Shown in pieces: positions 22,598 through 36,634 of a stretch of DNA of 64,000 nt (the first letter of the stretch is position 1; each line of letters begins with the position of its first letter). The stretch comes from Carallia brachiata (taxonomy: Eukaryota > Streptophyta > Magnoliopsida > Malpighiales > Rhizophoraceae), in assembly GCA_021464245.1 (NCBI GenBank), contig JADCRB010000026.1, positions 3,882,187-3,946,186 on the forward strand, read 5' to 3'. A program made the position numbers and the translations under genes. Below the pieces are notes generated by a model, which made no database searches, had not been told where the DNA came from, and saw only the letters and a list, made by a program, of their open reading frames with translations.

Positions 22598-24398
22598 ATG
22601 GATGAAGAGGGAATTGAGGCAGTGTTAGCAAAAGCCATAGACTTGAGGTTAAAGATCAGCAATTGCATCCACAAATCAAGCACCAACACTATCAGCAACA
22701 ACATCACTTGTAAAGAAGAGGGTTTTGAGGAGGGTGTTAGTGTGACAGGAGAGAAGATGAAGATGCCCAATTGCCAGTCTCAGGATGGGCAGCCAGTGAA
22801 TCAGGCAGAGGAGGAAGAAGATGAAGAGGCCGAAAGGTTGTTGCATATCCGTGATGCCCTTGAATCGCTTGAGCACCAGCTCTCCAACTTGCAGGTATTT
22901 TCTACAGTACCCATTTGCTTTTGCTTGCTAAAGTTGGGGTTTTTTTATGTAAAAACCCCAATTTTGTCTTTTTTTACATAATAGATGGTTGGTGGTGGAT
23001 GTGGTTATGGGATTTTGCGTGCCCGTATGTGTGTATTTATTTATTTATTTTCTTTCTTATGCAGTTGTTGGTTTCGATTCTGTGATTGTAAACACGATTG
23101 ATTTTGTCCATGTTGATCTTGCATTTCGTAGTGATGAGTTCTTTGATGTATAAGCGGAAAATTCCATCTTGTGGTACTTGGCCGAGTTTTCTGGCACAAC
23201 TTTTTGAGAATTTGGAAAGCCGTGCAATTGTGCAGGTTATTTCCTTGAGATTGCAAAGGTTTCTGCATTTTTCTAATCTCACTGGTTCTATTTGTTTTAT
23301 GAGTGGCCACTTATGTCCAATTGATAGCTGATATGCCTGAAGAAATCAATGTTCTGTAAATTGGCGAAGGAAAAGATTAAAATACAGAAGACATTAGAAT
23401 TCTCTGCAGGAATTGACTAGTTGCTGCCACAAGGTTTTGCATGGGTAACCACAATGATGTCATCCTTCACATGTCATTATTTCATAGCAATGGCGATAAT
23501 GATTCAGAAGTTCTGAAACCGCTGAGTCTGTTTGCTAATATAGGACTCTTTAGTATCTTCGTTGATCGGTGTCACCTAGAGCAACCATTTACTGGTTTTT
23601 GCTCTGTGTGTTCAATATTTTCCCCTGCAAATGAAAGGCACAGCATCAAATGTTAATTCATGCGATCCCCGAAACATAACTGGAGAGACAGTAAATTCTG
23701 CTGGACACTATAGGCAATGGATGGTGACTCTGTTGTTTCTTTCTTGTTGCCAGGCTTTGCAGCAACAGCAACATTATGAAAGGGAAGTTGCCCTTGGCGA
23801 GATCGAACAGAGCCGCAAGATGCTAATAGATAAGCTTAAGGAGTATAAAGGGGAAGAATTGGAAGTAATACTAGAAGCTTCTGCCTTTGCTGGTGAGACT
23901 GTAGAACATAACAATGATCTTTTGCTTCCTCCTTATCCAAGCCGCGTACCACACTCCTTGTTCACGGACAATCACCATCTGTCACACTTAGCATCCACAC
24001 GCAAGTCAGTGCAGAATGGAGGAGTCCCCGGTGAAGCAAAAAAGAATCTAAGAGAGTCTGAAAGCAATCAACCGCAGACTGGGTCTACAAACCCCGGCAA
24101 ACGGTTGGGACATGCCATTGGTGCGGCAGCGAGGGCAGCCATCACGATTGTTGGTATCATATCTGTGTTAAGCTTATCTGGTCTTGGACCTAGTATTGGG
24201 AGAAAAAGTATGCCCTTTAAGATTTTAGGCCTGTTTCAGCAACCAGCAACTGAAGAAAAGGGACAGATTCTTCAATGTCCACCCGGGAGAGTCCTGCTGG
24301 TGGAAGATGGCGAAGCCCGATGCGTTGTGAAAGAGAGAGTTGCCATCCCTTTTGAGTCAGTGGCTGCAAAGCCAGATGTAAACTTCGGGTGTGGTTAA
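22598..24398 (+). CDS. PDV2: Plastid division protein PDV2
   Basis: Outer-envelope protein that links the stromal FtsZ/ARC6 ring to the cytosolic dynamin ring during plastid division. Two exons: 22598-22894 and 23754-24398, GT-AG, phase 0, 313 codons (Arabidopsis about 307). Start MDEEGIEAVLAKA matches the family. The cytosolic half is rich in charged residues and coiled-coil (EEDEEAERLLHIRDALESLE, then EREVALGEIEQSRKMLIDKL) and has the PDV2 landmark NDLLLPPYP. A single membrane segment lies at about 223-244 (AAITIVGIISVLSLSGLG). It is followed by a short inner tail with CPPGRVLLVEDGEARC and a C-terminal Gly, the residue known in Arabidopsis to matter for contact with ARC6. The gene looks intact. 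Confidence 0.95.
22934..22961. other. Perfect 11-bp stem inverted repeat just inside PDV2 intron 1
   Basis: TTGGGGTTTTT and its exact complement AAAAACCCCAA separated by about 6 bases, some 40 bp after the donor. Could fold in the pre-mRNA; function unknown. Confidence 0.6.
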
Positions 24399-24978
24399 TT
24401 TTGTTATTCAGAGCCTTTCTCCATTTCGAAAATTTTGGTATATTGTCTCTCCATCCTTTGTACATTCGTTTCTTTAATAAAAAGGGCCGAAGTCTTTATG
24501 GTCATTAACGTTGGTGCGTTTGGAATATGGATGAACTTTGCAGGAGTATATAAAAACAGAAAAACTTGTTAAGCGCGGTTGCAAGTTTTATGCTTCTACC
24601 CCAATAAATAAAACATTAGATGCTGAATAAAATAAGTTTTAATTTTTTCGTGGGACGTATATGTTGGCTAAAATAGTTTGCGTCAAGATTAAAGAAGGAA
24701 AGCAGTTGAAGATCTGTATGAAATATGAATGGAAGATCAAATTGAATGGTTATTCTCCATAGCAAGAATTCCCTATTCTTTAGTCAATGCAACCACTTAA
24801 CCAATCAAACGTGGATAGCCCAAACCATGTACTGCTGCTACAAAACAGCCCAGCCCGTGGTTTTTGGAAAGATGGAAGCTGTTGGTTGGCGCAAGTTGTT
24901 TAGTACAAGTTTGCAACCATAACAAAATGGCTTTTCGGAGACATGAAGAGTCATTTTGCATCTTCTCTACACTTGCTT

Positions 24979-24985
24979 ATATAAA
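24979..24985 (+). promoter_or_regulatory. TATA box of the phytoglobin gene
   Basis: TATATAA about 115 bp before the ATG at 25094. It predicts a leader of roughly 80 bases. Confidence 0.6.
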
Positions 24986-25069
24986 CAAGCGTTTTACCCC
25001 AGATGGGTACAATAGAAACAATAACAACCAGAGCCTAAATCATCTGCTTGTCACATTCTAGACAATTGA

Positions 25070-27119
<2,050 letters not shown>

Positions 27120-30100
27120 ACCTCTTCAATTAGAACATCTCATCTCCTAATAATCAACAATCATAGTGTGTACTTTGGCCAAAAAAAAAAAAAAAGCACA
27201 AAACAAAACAAAAGAAAGTGTGTTCTACTATTGTGATCTATTATTTAGAAATTTCATATTACAAAAAAAAAAAAAGTGTGTACTACAAATGTGATCTATT
27301 ATATAGAAATTTCATATTTGTTAATAAATAAAACTTAATAAAAAAAAAAAGTTTATTGCCTTTTCTATTATTCTTCGTTTCATCACTACGTTCTTCACCA
27401 TGTAACGACTGCACATCTAAACAACTATTGTTATGGTGCAAACACACCCAAACATTTTTTTTTTTTTTTGTCTAAAACAATGGTATTTAAAAGTCTATTG
27501 AACTCTAACTAATTCAGTTCGAGTCGGGTGGACTCATTAAAGAGGGTAAAACTCTCCCAACGCCTATTTTCTCCATATATAAAACTCGAACTCAAAATTT
27601 TATTTAAGGAAAATCAAATTTCTCGTCACTTGAACTAACAGGTGTTGATGCACCCAAACATCTTTATGTGTACTACAAACAGGAAAAGTTTTATATGTAA
27701 GCTCTGATAATCACAAAAGAAACCGAGCCTACAAGTTGGCTCGATACGGCCCATGCAGGTACAGGCAAAGGGTGCCCTAATGTTTTTGTTTGCAAGGCTT
27801 TAAAATTAAGAGAAACGTATGAAGGTTTGGGCTGGTAGTTGGATATCCCAAAAGGAATAAAAAATAATAATATACTTTTTTTGTCAAATTTTGTTTTAAA
27901 AAAAATTTTTCTTTTAAAGTATTTAAGAGTTAATGGTACAGAATTTGGGGTTTGAGTTTTAAAGTTTAAGAAAATTTAAATTTAAACTTTTTTCTAAAAA
28001 AAAATAACGTAATAAAAAAAAACAAGGTAGGTCAACATATTGATTGTACTCAATTCCATTTAGTGTACTCGCTAGACCTAGTCCCGCCTATGTTAAATTG
28101 TAATTGTAAGTTTGTAACAAGAAACGTGTTCAAAAAAAGTTTGTAACAAGAAACAGTCAATTCTACCGCATTAAGTAATTCCTCTGATATCGTTAAAAAA
28201 AAAGTAATTCCTCTGATGAGTAAGAATCAACGAACGTTACTAAATTGTGAAACAGTATTAAATAGAGGGACCCACGAACAGGTGTACCAATCATGTTGGC
28301 AAAGTAATTAATGCGTTGGAATTTTTTTTTTCATTAGAATATAATCATTGCATTAATAAATCGTCAGAAATGAATATAAATATTAAAAAGATATAAAAAT
28401 GTTAAAAATATCTACATAAAATAGCACATATCGGCACAAAGGCATACAAAAACTTACAAATCATTTGGTCTAAACGACCATTAACAACCTAAATTTACAA
28501 ATCCTGTTCCTGTCCTGTATGGATTTACAAAGTGGGTGTTTCAGTTTAAACTGCCCACCTATGCAGCCTCCGACCAAAAAAAAAAGAAAAGTGTATATGA
28601 CCCGAAAAATGAAAAAAAAAAAAAGACAAAAATATTAAGCAGCTGGGTTCCTTTTTTTATATTAATGAAAGAAAATGTTTGATAATCTTCTCAATCATAC
28701 TCTGCCTACTAGAATACGCGAGGAGAGAGAGAGAGAGAGAGAGAGAGGAGAGGGGAAAAAAAGGCCATCAATGATCTAAAGTAACAACACAATGGATAAT
28801 CAAATACGATCGTGTACTATGAGAAATGTGTTTTTTTTTTTCAGTATTGTATGTTTAGGATATTGAATTATTGATGGCATGAAAGTTAATTGGTGGCATT
28901 TGGGCTAATGGGTTTGTTGGAAATTAAAAGTTTACTTGATTCTTCTTACGTATATCCTTGTCCACGGTACAGGCTGTCCAATTGATCATCACTGCAGCGG
29001 CAATTGCTACCTAATCTGTGCTTTACTTTGAGGGGGATATATATATTTGGAACTTTATTATATTTTCAAATAAAAATTTGTTAGAAATATTATCTGAATG
29101 TAACTGTCTGTATTTAGTTTGTAATTATTTGAATTCTAAATATAACTAAAACGAAAAAAAAAATTACTGTTATTTCTTTATATATAAAATTTAATTGATT
29201 GCACATTAAATACAAATAGTTGTATTCGCGTAAAATTTTGAACAGTTTTTTTTCAAATAATGTAACTTTTTCCATATATTTTTATTTTGCTGTGTCTCGA
29301 GAATCTCATTTTACGTGGTTTTGTGGCAGCAAAAACTTAAAATCTGGAGGCACAATTAGGTGTGAAGGTAATACATCGAATCATACTCCGATTGATATCT
29401 TGTTATCATTTAAAAAAAATTAAAACTCAACTTTGAATGGACATTAGTATAAAGTTTAAGAGTTAAACTTCAAATTCTATACCTTAAACTTTTAGACTAC
29501 AAAAACTTAGTTCTTATCCTTTAGTTATCCCAAACTTTGCTTTAAAATATCTTTAAAAAAAATAATAAAATTTAGTTTCACTCATATTTATAATCTTAGA
29601 CTATACAATAAATAAATAATACTTATAATAAAAAAATAAATTATATAATATTAAATTATCAATAAATTTTATTTATTTTTAAAAAAATAAAATTAACAAA
29701 AAAAAATCATTTTTTTATGGCATTGAAGGTTGCCAAACGTTAATGCCAAACAATAATTTGTGCGGCCAAAACTGACGGCGCAATTTTCTGCAGCGATGGT
29801 ATCGACTAGACGACAATACATAAGGTGATGGAAACTAAGTAACTTCTGCATCTCAAGAGTTTATTTTATTTTATTTTATTTCATTTTATTTTATTTTTTG
29901 TTACAAGAGATGTTCAAAGGCCATGTTATCATAACAGAATTCCAGCGTTATGTCAGAAGCGCACGGGACTGTGAACGAGAATTATTGGAATGTACGTTGG
30001 CCTTACACGTACATATAAGTTCCGCACTATTGTGTGAGAGGTATCGCCGTAAATGATTGAAGACATCCTTTTACTAGTTGGAAAGAAAGTTAAAAGCCTA

Positions 30101-30600
30101 TGATTGCACCGCACGGGGTGGCTCGGAGACACAAGTCACACAATGGTTCTTTTGGTAAAGTATATCTTGGATGGGTTCTAGAAAATGTTGAATCACAAGT
30201 TAGGCCCCTAAAACTGTACTTTAAACCCACAAAATCCCTGCGCGTCCATAGATAATTAAAATGTTCTTGTATGTTTACACGTAATGGATCACCTTTTTGT
30301 GGATATATTTCTAAAAATTGAATGGAATAACTGTAGGATACAAATTGTACAATCATTTAATTTAGCAGAGAAAAAGACACTAATCCATAGCGAGCATTCA
30401 CATATGATCTTTTCTGTGTAGTTGAACTTGATCAATATATCGATGCTTAGGATTAATTAAATAAAAACGGATTGCTATATGAATGAGATGAATTGTGAAA
30501 TTGGTTTACCATTCACCGGCTTCTGATTGCGGCGTCCTGCTGGAATATTCTGAATAATGATCTCAAATCAATGGAAATATTGCAAAACTGTAGATTTTCG
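27120..30600. other. Intergenic, AT-rich; dispersed repeat and microsatellites
   Basis: No gene recognised in 3.5 kb. Includes an imperfect duplication of AGTGTGT...GTGATCTATTAT...TTTCATAT at about 27215-27320, a dispersed repeat copy at 27491-27650 and a (GA)n tract near 28724-28748. Confidence 0.5.
27491..27650 (+). repeat. Dispersed repeat, copy 1
   Basis: Shares order and words with 32698-32850: ATTGAACTCTAA, AAAACTCTCCCAAC, ATAAAACTCGAA, TTATTTAAGG, then a CTCGYCACTTRAAC end. The tandem set at 47656-48440 belongs to the same family. No coding content or termini found. Confidence 0.65.
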
Positions 30601-30621
30601 GACGTCAATTTAGAGCCAGCT

Positions 30622-31011
30622 TTACGCAAAAACCATGGCAATCTTCTTGTGTGTATTATACTGCATATCAGATTGATCATCATCTGCAAGTACTGCGTTA
30701 GCCTTAATGGCAAGTGCGCAGAGTTCTTGCAAGGACAATGGTGAGCGGGAGTTGGATAGTGGCATCAGAAAATAAACTTGACCCAGTTGAAGTTCCTCGT
30801 CATCTGACATCTGGGGCATGTAGCAGCCAACGTACATGGACTCTGAGCTGCAGAGGAAAAAGTTGGGATGCTGGGAAAGTACCAAGCTGGCCTTCACTGG
30901 CTGCTCGAATTCTAGTAGAGTTCCATCTTTGCGGATTACTTTGGCTGTTAATGGCACTTTTAGAAGGCCTCCAACCTTCTTTGTGTATTGATGGACAGCA
31001 CAATTTCCCAT
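30622..31011 (-). CDS. DUF4228 (PADRE) domain protein
   Basis: Single-exon protein of 129 residues. The PADRE/DUF4228 family is plant-specific and often induced by stress or pathogens; the biochemical function is unknown. The start MGNCAVHQY gives a likely N-myristoylation (Gly2) and palmitoylation (Cys4) site, suggesting membrane attachment. The domain reads KVIRKDGTLLEFEQPVKASLVL, then SSESMYVGCYMPQMSDDEEL and LGQVYFLMPLSNSRSPLSLQ, the usual arrangement. A TATA box lies about 115 bp upstream (31125-31132) and an 18-base G run (C run in the transcript) sits in the presumed 5' leader. The gene looks intact. Confidence 0.9.
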   Translation of the reverse strand: MGNCAVHQYTKKVGGLLKVPLTAKVIRKDGTLLEFEQPVKASLVLSQHPNFFLCSSESMYVGCYMPQMSDDEELQLGQVYFLMPLSNSRSPLSLQELCALAIKANAVLADDDQSDMQYNTHKKIAMVFA

Positions 31012-31044
31012 GTAAACAGATAGAAATCGGCCGCCGGGCGGGGA

Positions 31045-31062
31045 GGGGGGGGGGGGGGGGGG
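31045..31062. repeat. G18 homopolymer in the DUF4228 gene 5' leader
   Basis: Eighteen G on the plus strand, hence C18 in the predicted transcript, 34 bp before the ATG, beside a G/C-rich stretch (31028-31044). Confidence 0.9.
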
Positions 31063-31124
31063 TTGTGTGGGGAAAATAGAGGCGAGGGAGATGAGCTAGG
31101 GCATTTGTCGAAGATGGGCAATGA

Positions 31125-31132
31125 TTTATATA
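31125..31132 (-). promoter_or_regulatory. TATA box of the DUF4228 gene
   Basis: On the minus strand TATATAAA, about 115 bp upstream of the ATG at 31011. Confidence 0.6.
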
Positions 31133-31139
31133 AGAAGCA

Positions 31140-34100
31140 AAAAGGCATAGGCCAGTATGTTATGAGGCCAATATAAGCAAGACTGCATCTACAGACGCGA
31201 AATTAATTTAATGGTATCTAACGATTTATTTATTTTCTTTATTTGAAATTTAATATAATTTTTACGATTCAATAGTTAGATTATTGTGTACCCACCCTAC
31301 GCCTACTTATGAGTTGTCATCTATATTTTTTTTCTTTTTAGTAAGTTCTGTTATAGTGCCCATTTCCGTGTGATGTTTTGAGCATGAAAAAATTATGAGA
31401 CGGCTCGTGGCGGCCTAGTGGGGAACTCTCCTCAGGTGTGTATAAGGTCCATTCAACTTTATCATCGTCTACCGCTTTTATATGAAAACCATGTTCGTCA
31501 ATTTATGTGGTGAGGCTCTTAGATAACAATACTATGGGTGTTGGATCAGTTTAGTTACTGTTCTTTGAATATGCAGTTCCAAACTCCTAGTGATTGATTT
31601 TTATGATGCGGGTGGATCAATATGAAGCCATTGTGTTTGCCTATTTTCCAATAGTATCAACCAGAAATGCAAGCATGTGCAGGATAAAAATCTGGATTTA
31701 CTGTTGATTCTCCATGTCCATAGCCTACACGTTAAGTGGCACCTGATCACATATTTTATGTCAGCAACTGTGCAAATATAGTGGAGTGCGATTAGGACTG
31801 GCAATCATTCAAAACAATCAGATGCGTCCAAGGAATACAAGTCAATTGGGTCGGAAAGCACAGTAACTTGGATGGGAAAATTGTATCAATTATCCTAGAA
31901 TGTGCATATAGCCCACATTTATTTGTTAAGTAATTTCGACTAAAACTCAAACTTAAAACATTTAATCTAGAAGACAACTCCATTGATTGAACTTTAACTA
32001 ATTGACGAATATAGGCCACGTTAACTCAACGCGGTTGCTGAGATGACCATAAGCTATGGGAACGAAAAGGTTTCTTAATCTCTTTATTGGACAACCCACA
32101 GTTTTATTATGTGAAAATGAGTTGAACCTATAATTAATTACGATGCGGAGATTTTCCAACTTTCGCTTTCCGGCTCTTGGACCAACTCTCTTCTTTTCAC
32201 ATTCCTTTCCTGTTCTGCTCGGGAACCAGAGGGCATGGAGATTTTCCGTCTCTGTTTGTTAGCCAGCATTTGCGAAAATGTCATTTTCTTGCTTCTTTAA
32301 TTTCACACTAATCCTGTCACTCAAAAAAAAATTTCACACTAACCCTGGGCCACATTTTGTTTTCTCCCATCAGCTTCCCCGTTGTTTTTGCATGAAATTT
32401 TCCATTGTTTGCTTTGCCACGACATTTCTTGTGCCTTTCCCTGTTAGTAGTGGCCGGTGGAGACCAGGAACTTGTAAATTAACCTATTCTGAAACCATAT
32501 GACTGGACACGTAATCTAGCTAGGCTGCCTAGCATGGATATCCGTTCAAGTATTCAAATTTATTGTCAGTCCCATTCCCGCCATATCAGGCGGATCTTTG
32601 CCTAAGTAAGTTATTTTGGTTCCATATTTAAGTATTAGTTTGCTCCCATTACCAAGATTATTAACTATTATTTTTTTTATCTGAAACTTATTATTCAGAA
32701 ACTCATTGAACTCTAATTAATCCAATTCGAACCAGATGAACCTATTATGGAAGTTAAAACTCTCCCAACGTCTATTTTTTTCATACATAAAACTCGAATT
32801 TGAGATCTTACTTAAGGGGAATTAAGCTCCTCGCCACTTAAACCAACATCAATTATATATGCTCTAATCACATAATAGTAGATCTAGTGACAACTGACGA
32901 ATAAGTTATTTTGGGTTAGTTGATGTTCCGGCCTTTCGAGTTTCCCCTCACCCTGGCCTGTTCTGTCAATCTTCCCAGTGCTCCAAGCAGTTCTCATGGA
33001 TACTCATGTTGTTAATGAAATATTTGATGCTTGCCCCACAAATAAGTGAACCAGCAATTCATGAGAAAAGGTTTCCAAAGGATTGCGGGTCTTCAGACCA
33101 ATTCATTTGGTGACTTTGGGGAGGTTATATGGGATTACGCTATAAAAACAAAAATAGTAATGGGTAAAATCAGTGACCTTCAATCAAATCCAGGATCCCA
33201 AGCACTTGGGTCCTCCAAATCTGGCAGTTATAGAGATATAGCTTTTGAAAAGAGAATCTAAGACAAACAATAAAGAAATTTTGTTATGCAGATGATCACA
33301 ACAGAGCAAGATCAGAAGCCTAACGATTCCACAACAAGATTTAGCTTCACAGAAGCTTAAAACCCATGCTCAACTTTTATCAATCTCCAAAAGGGCAAAG
33401 AAAAGGAAAACACATCTGATCCATATTACAAATTGGGCATATTCTTAGACTCTGGCCAATAGTCTCATTTTTCCAGCCAGTTTGGAGCCATCATAGGATA
33501 TGAAGACATTCCTTTTATGAACATGAGAGCAAAAGCTAATTCCACAATACAGTAGTAAGCAACCAATCATCTATCCTAATAAAAGACAACAAGCATATGA
33601 TCTAATGCCTCACTTCCAGCTGAAGGATAAAGAAGGAATAGACTGGAATTTGCAAAATTATCTTTCATCACAACCCAATTCCTCTTCTCCTGGGCCACTG
33701 TAACATCAGAACAGTAAATACATGCATAAAAAACAGCTACAAAATAAAGGAAGGCAACTAGAAATTTGTGACAGCACTGTCCTTAAAATAACACCTAGAG
33801 ATCAGGTACAAAGCATAATTCCTTACAATTTGAAGTTCCACCTCAATACACAACTCAACAGTTTTAAAAGCTTCTACACTGAAGTCATAACTCAGAAAAC
33901 TGTTGCACATGAAGCAATGATTGAACAATAACATCACCATCAATCCCCAACGCATTTAGGCTCCTCAAGAGTGTTAACAATTGCCAACTTGGCAAACAGC
34001 CTCTCAAGCTAAAATACTTAAATTTCCAGTTAAGGTTCACCTATTATGAAAGGTCTACTCACAAAAAGGGTCTGAATACAAATTTTCATACCCAATACTT

Positions 34101-34400
34101 CAAATGAACACTAAAGGGTGCAAAAAAATTTCCATGAACATCTAGTTGGCAACCCGCGAACATCTGTGTTCCTCCCCACACCCCCCTAATTTCCTAAGCT
34201 CAGTTCTAGCCTCTACAACTTGACATTTTGCAGATAATTTTTTTTTTTTCAAAAGCTCATATCATAGCTATAATAAAGCACTCAAATTCTATAACTGGGC
34301 CATTAGCGCTCTACTGACATTAAAACATCAAAATTTCTTGATACTCAACGCATTATAGCAACAAATTGCACTAATTTATATTAAAATTTTATTATGCACA
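31140..34400. other. Intergenic, no gene recognised
   Basis: AT-rich. Contains the dispersed repeat at 32698-32850. The part at about 33250-34550 is less AT-rich and may be intron or 3' UTR of TOM6, whose transcript appears to have a donor 30 bp after its stop. Confidence 0.4.
32698..32850 (+). repeat. Dispersed repeat, copy 2
   Basis: Same family and orientation as 27491-27650 (CATTGAACTCTAATTAAT, AAAACTCTCCCAACG, ACATAAAACTCGAAT, CTTACTTAAGG, TCGCCACTTAAACC). Confidence 0.65.
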
Positions 34401-34458
34401 TATATAACACAAACGTAGAAAAACTCAATGATAATCAATCAATTCGACAAAAAAAAAA

Positions 34459-34463
<5 letters not shown>

Positions 34464-34490
<27 letters not shown>

Positions 34491-34502
34491 TACAGAGAGA
34501 GA
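34464..34502. repeat. (AG)n microsatellite
   Basis: Near-perfect AG repeats with one TAC interruption, downstream of the TOM6 stop on its strand. Confidence 0.9.
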
Positions 34503-34581
34503 TACCAAACCGATAAAACGACCCGAAAAAAAGAGGGAAATTTGCAAGTACCTTTGAGAGAATGAGGAAGATATGGGGGCT

Positions 34582-34746
34582 CTAGAGTTCGAGCTTGAGC
34601 TCATCCTTTTCATGGGAGAGATAGTGAAGAATGTAAGGGGTGACACGGATCACGGCGACCCAGATGCCGAACATCGCCACGTGCGTCCTTAGCTGCTTCA
34701 ACGCCGCCGCCTTGTCCGGCTTTCGCATAAACATTCCCGGAAACAT
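34582..34746 (-). CDS. TOM6: Mitochondrial import receptor subunit TOM6
   Basis: Small tail-anchored subunit that stabilises the TOM translocase of the mitochondrial outer membrane. Fifty-four codons, the same length as Arabidopsis TOM6. The start MFPGMFMRKPDKAAALKQL and the segment LRTHVAMFGIWVAVIRVTPY (membrane helix at about 23-42) match the family, as does the acidic end DELKLEL. An in-frame Met 60 bp upstream exists, but MFPGMF is the conserved start. A telo-box-like AAACCCTA lies about 70 bp upstream. A GT donor (AAAG then GTACTTG) lies 30 bp after the stop, suggesting a 3' UTR intron. Confidence 0.93.
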   Translation of the reverse strand: MFPGMFMRKPDKAAALKQLRTHVAMFGIWVAVIRVTPYILHYLSHEKDELKLEL

Positions 34747-34814
34747 GATTTCCTTGTTCTTGTTTTTGATCGATTTTGCTTTTGTCTGATTTCTGTTCCG
34801 ATGCAAGACTGCTA

Positions 34815-34822
34815 AAACCCTA
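34815..34822 (+). promoter_or_regulatory. Telo-box-like motif upstream of TOM6
   Basis: AAACCCTA on the plus strand, about 70 bp before the TOM6 start. The motif is common in promoters of plant ribosomal and growth-related genes; activity here is inferred. Confidence 0.4.
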
Positions 34823-34859
34823 CCCGCTTCCGTTGTTGAAATCTCTTTTGCTTGGATGC

Positions 34860-36600
34860 GAACTTTTGGGTTTTAACGTGTTAGACCACGTGTCGAGCGA
34901 TGAGACCATGCGCTCGTGGGGTCGTTTTTTCTTTTTTTTTTTTATAAGTAACCTTATTAAACATTTGAGAAGAAGGAAGTGAAATTTAGTGAGATTTGAA
35001 CTCCTACTTACTAGTTGAGAGATAAACTTCTTAACTAATTGAGTAAATGTTCAACTTTTTATGGTGTCGTCTTCTTGTTGACACAACGCAATGCAAAAAG
35101 CACTTTTTTTTTTTTATATTCAAAATTTTTAATAAAAATCTGCGTACGTTTAGGTGACATCCACGTCATCACTTGTGCTAACCCGGATGCACTTTGTATG
35201 CAAAAATGATAAGATTTAACGCAATATTCTTTTAACAGACCGAACCTAATAAATGGTGTAAACGTTGTCAGTGTATTTCAAAAAAAAAAAAAAAATTGTA
35301 AGCTTAACTCAATAAAATGTTAAATTTAGTAGGTGAAATTGTGTTTAAAGCTTTTTTTTTTTTTTAACCAATACAAAAAGTACTTTGCTGTTGAACAAAC
35401 AAAGTATGTGATATATCAAAAAAAAAAAAAAAAAGGTACTTAAAAAGTTAAACTTGAGAAATTTTTTCTAACAAATATTAAAATGCGTTAGATATTTTTT
35501 TAAACTTTAAAAGAAAACTCAATATTTATTTTTAATCTGAAAGTAATCCGCATGTTTAATTTATTTTGTTCATTATCTATAAAGAGTTCAATTCCTTCAA
35601 TTTTTTATGCATCCTTGAATTTAATATTTCAATGAGATTTTTGAAGATCCGATTCTAGCTTAATGGGAGTTCAGTTCGTACAAAATAGAATTAAAGCTTC
35701 ACAATATTGAATCCCAACCATCCCCTTTAGTTGGCTTCGATTGTTGGCAGGTGAATTGGAAGTTCACCTTATGAAGTTCAATTATATAGTTGATAGTTTG
35801 ATTGGTGATGTGAATTTAAGTTTTTTCATTGTTGCTCATAAAAGGAGATTTTAAGTTTTTTTATTACTGCTCATCACATAGAATTCACATTTATAGAGCG
35901 ATATCAAATTTTAAAATTATTAATATTACTATCAAACGTAAGGAAATTCATTTGAACTAATAGTATTTTAGTAGTAAGTATTTCCTATAAAAAGATTGAG
36001 GACTTCAACAAATGACTTTTAACTTTAATTCATAAGTGCAATGATTAAAATATTTATAATACTTAAAAAAAAAAAAAAACCAACAGCAACAATTCAATAA
36101 GATAAACGAAGTTAATTCATGTGACACTGTTCGGTCCTGATCCCATTTTTGTCGGGCCAGTTCCGATTCGGTTCTGGGCCACACCGGCCTGGGGTTCACA
36201 TTGCTTATGTAACGCCCACCCTCCATATTAACCAAAAAAAAAAAAAACAGACCACCCTCAATATGTACACACGGCCCACCAACATGGACTACGGTCCTCT
36301 TTTCGGCCGAAACTAGAAATCAAGCCCAACCCAATCCCAATACCAAACCTGAATGCCTCAACCGGCCCACTTGCTGAGCGTTTGTAACTCTCTCTGCCAC
36401 CCGCACCGCATGCGAGAAACCATCCCCCGAGTCCTTCCCGGTTTTGGGAGAGCCTCATCGTGCTAGTGAATATTTTCGGTTTGAAATAGAGTAGTCGGCA
36501 TCTCATGTATTTTTTGGATACCGAAAACAAACACCGAAAAAAAAAATTCCCCAGGCACCACCCGGACCCAATTTACTCGCACCCCAGCTCCGACTGTCCA
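34860..36600. other. Intergenic, AT-rich, no gene recognised
   Basis: Several A or T runs (34925-34942, 35281-35295, 35352-35365, 35419-35434). Nothing coding seen; the right end near 36540-36634 is the ATL65-like 3' region. Confidence 0.5.
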
Positions 36601-36634
36601 TTCGCTACGTGCCTTTGCTTTCTTCAATAACAAT

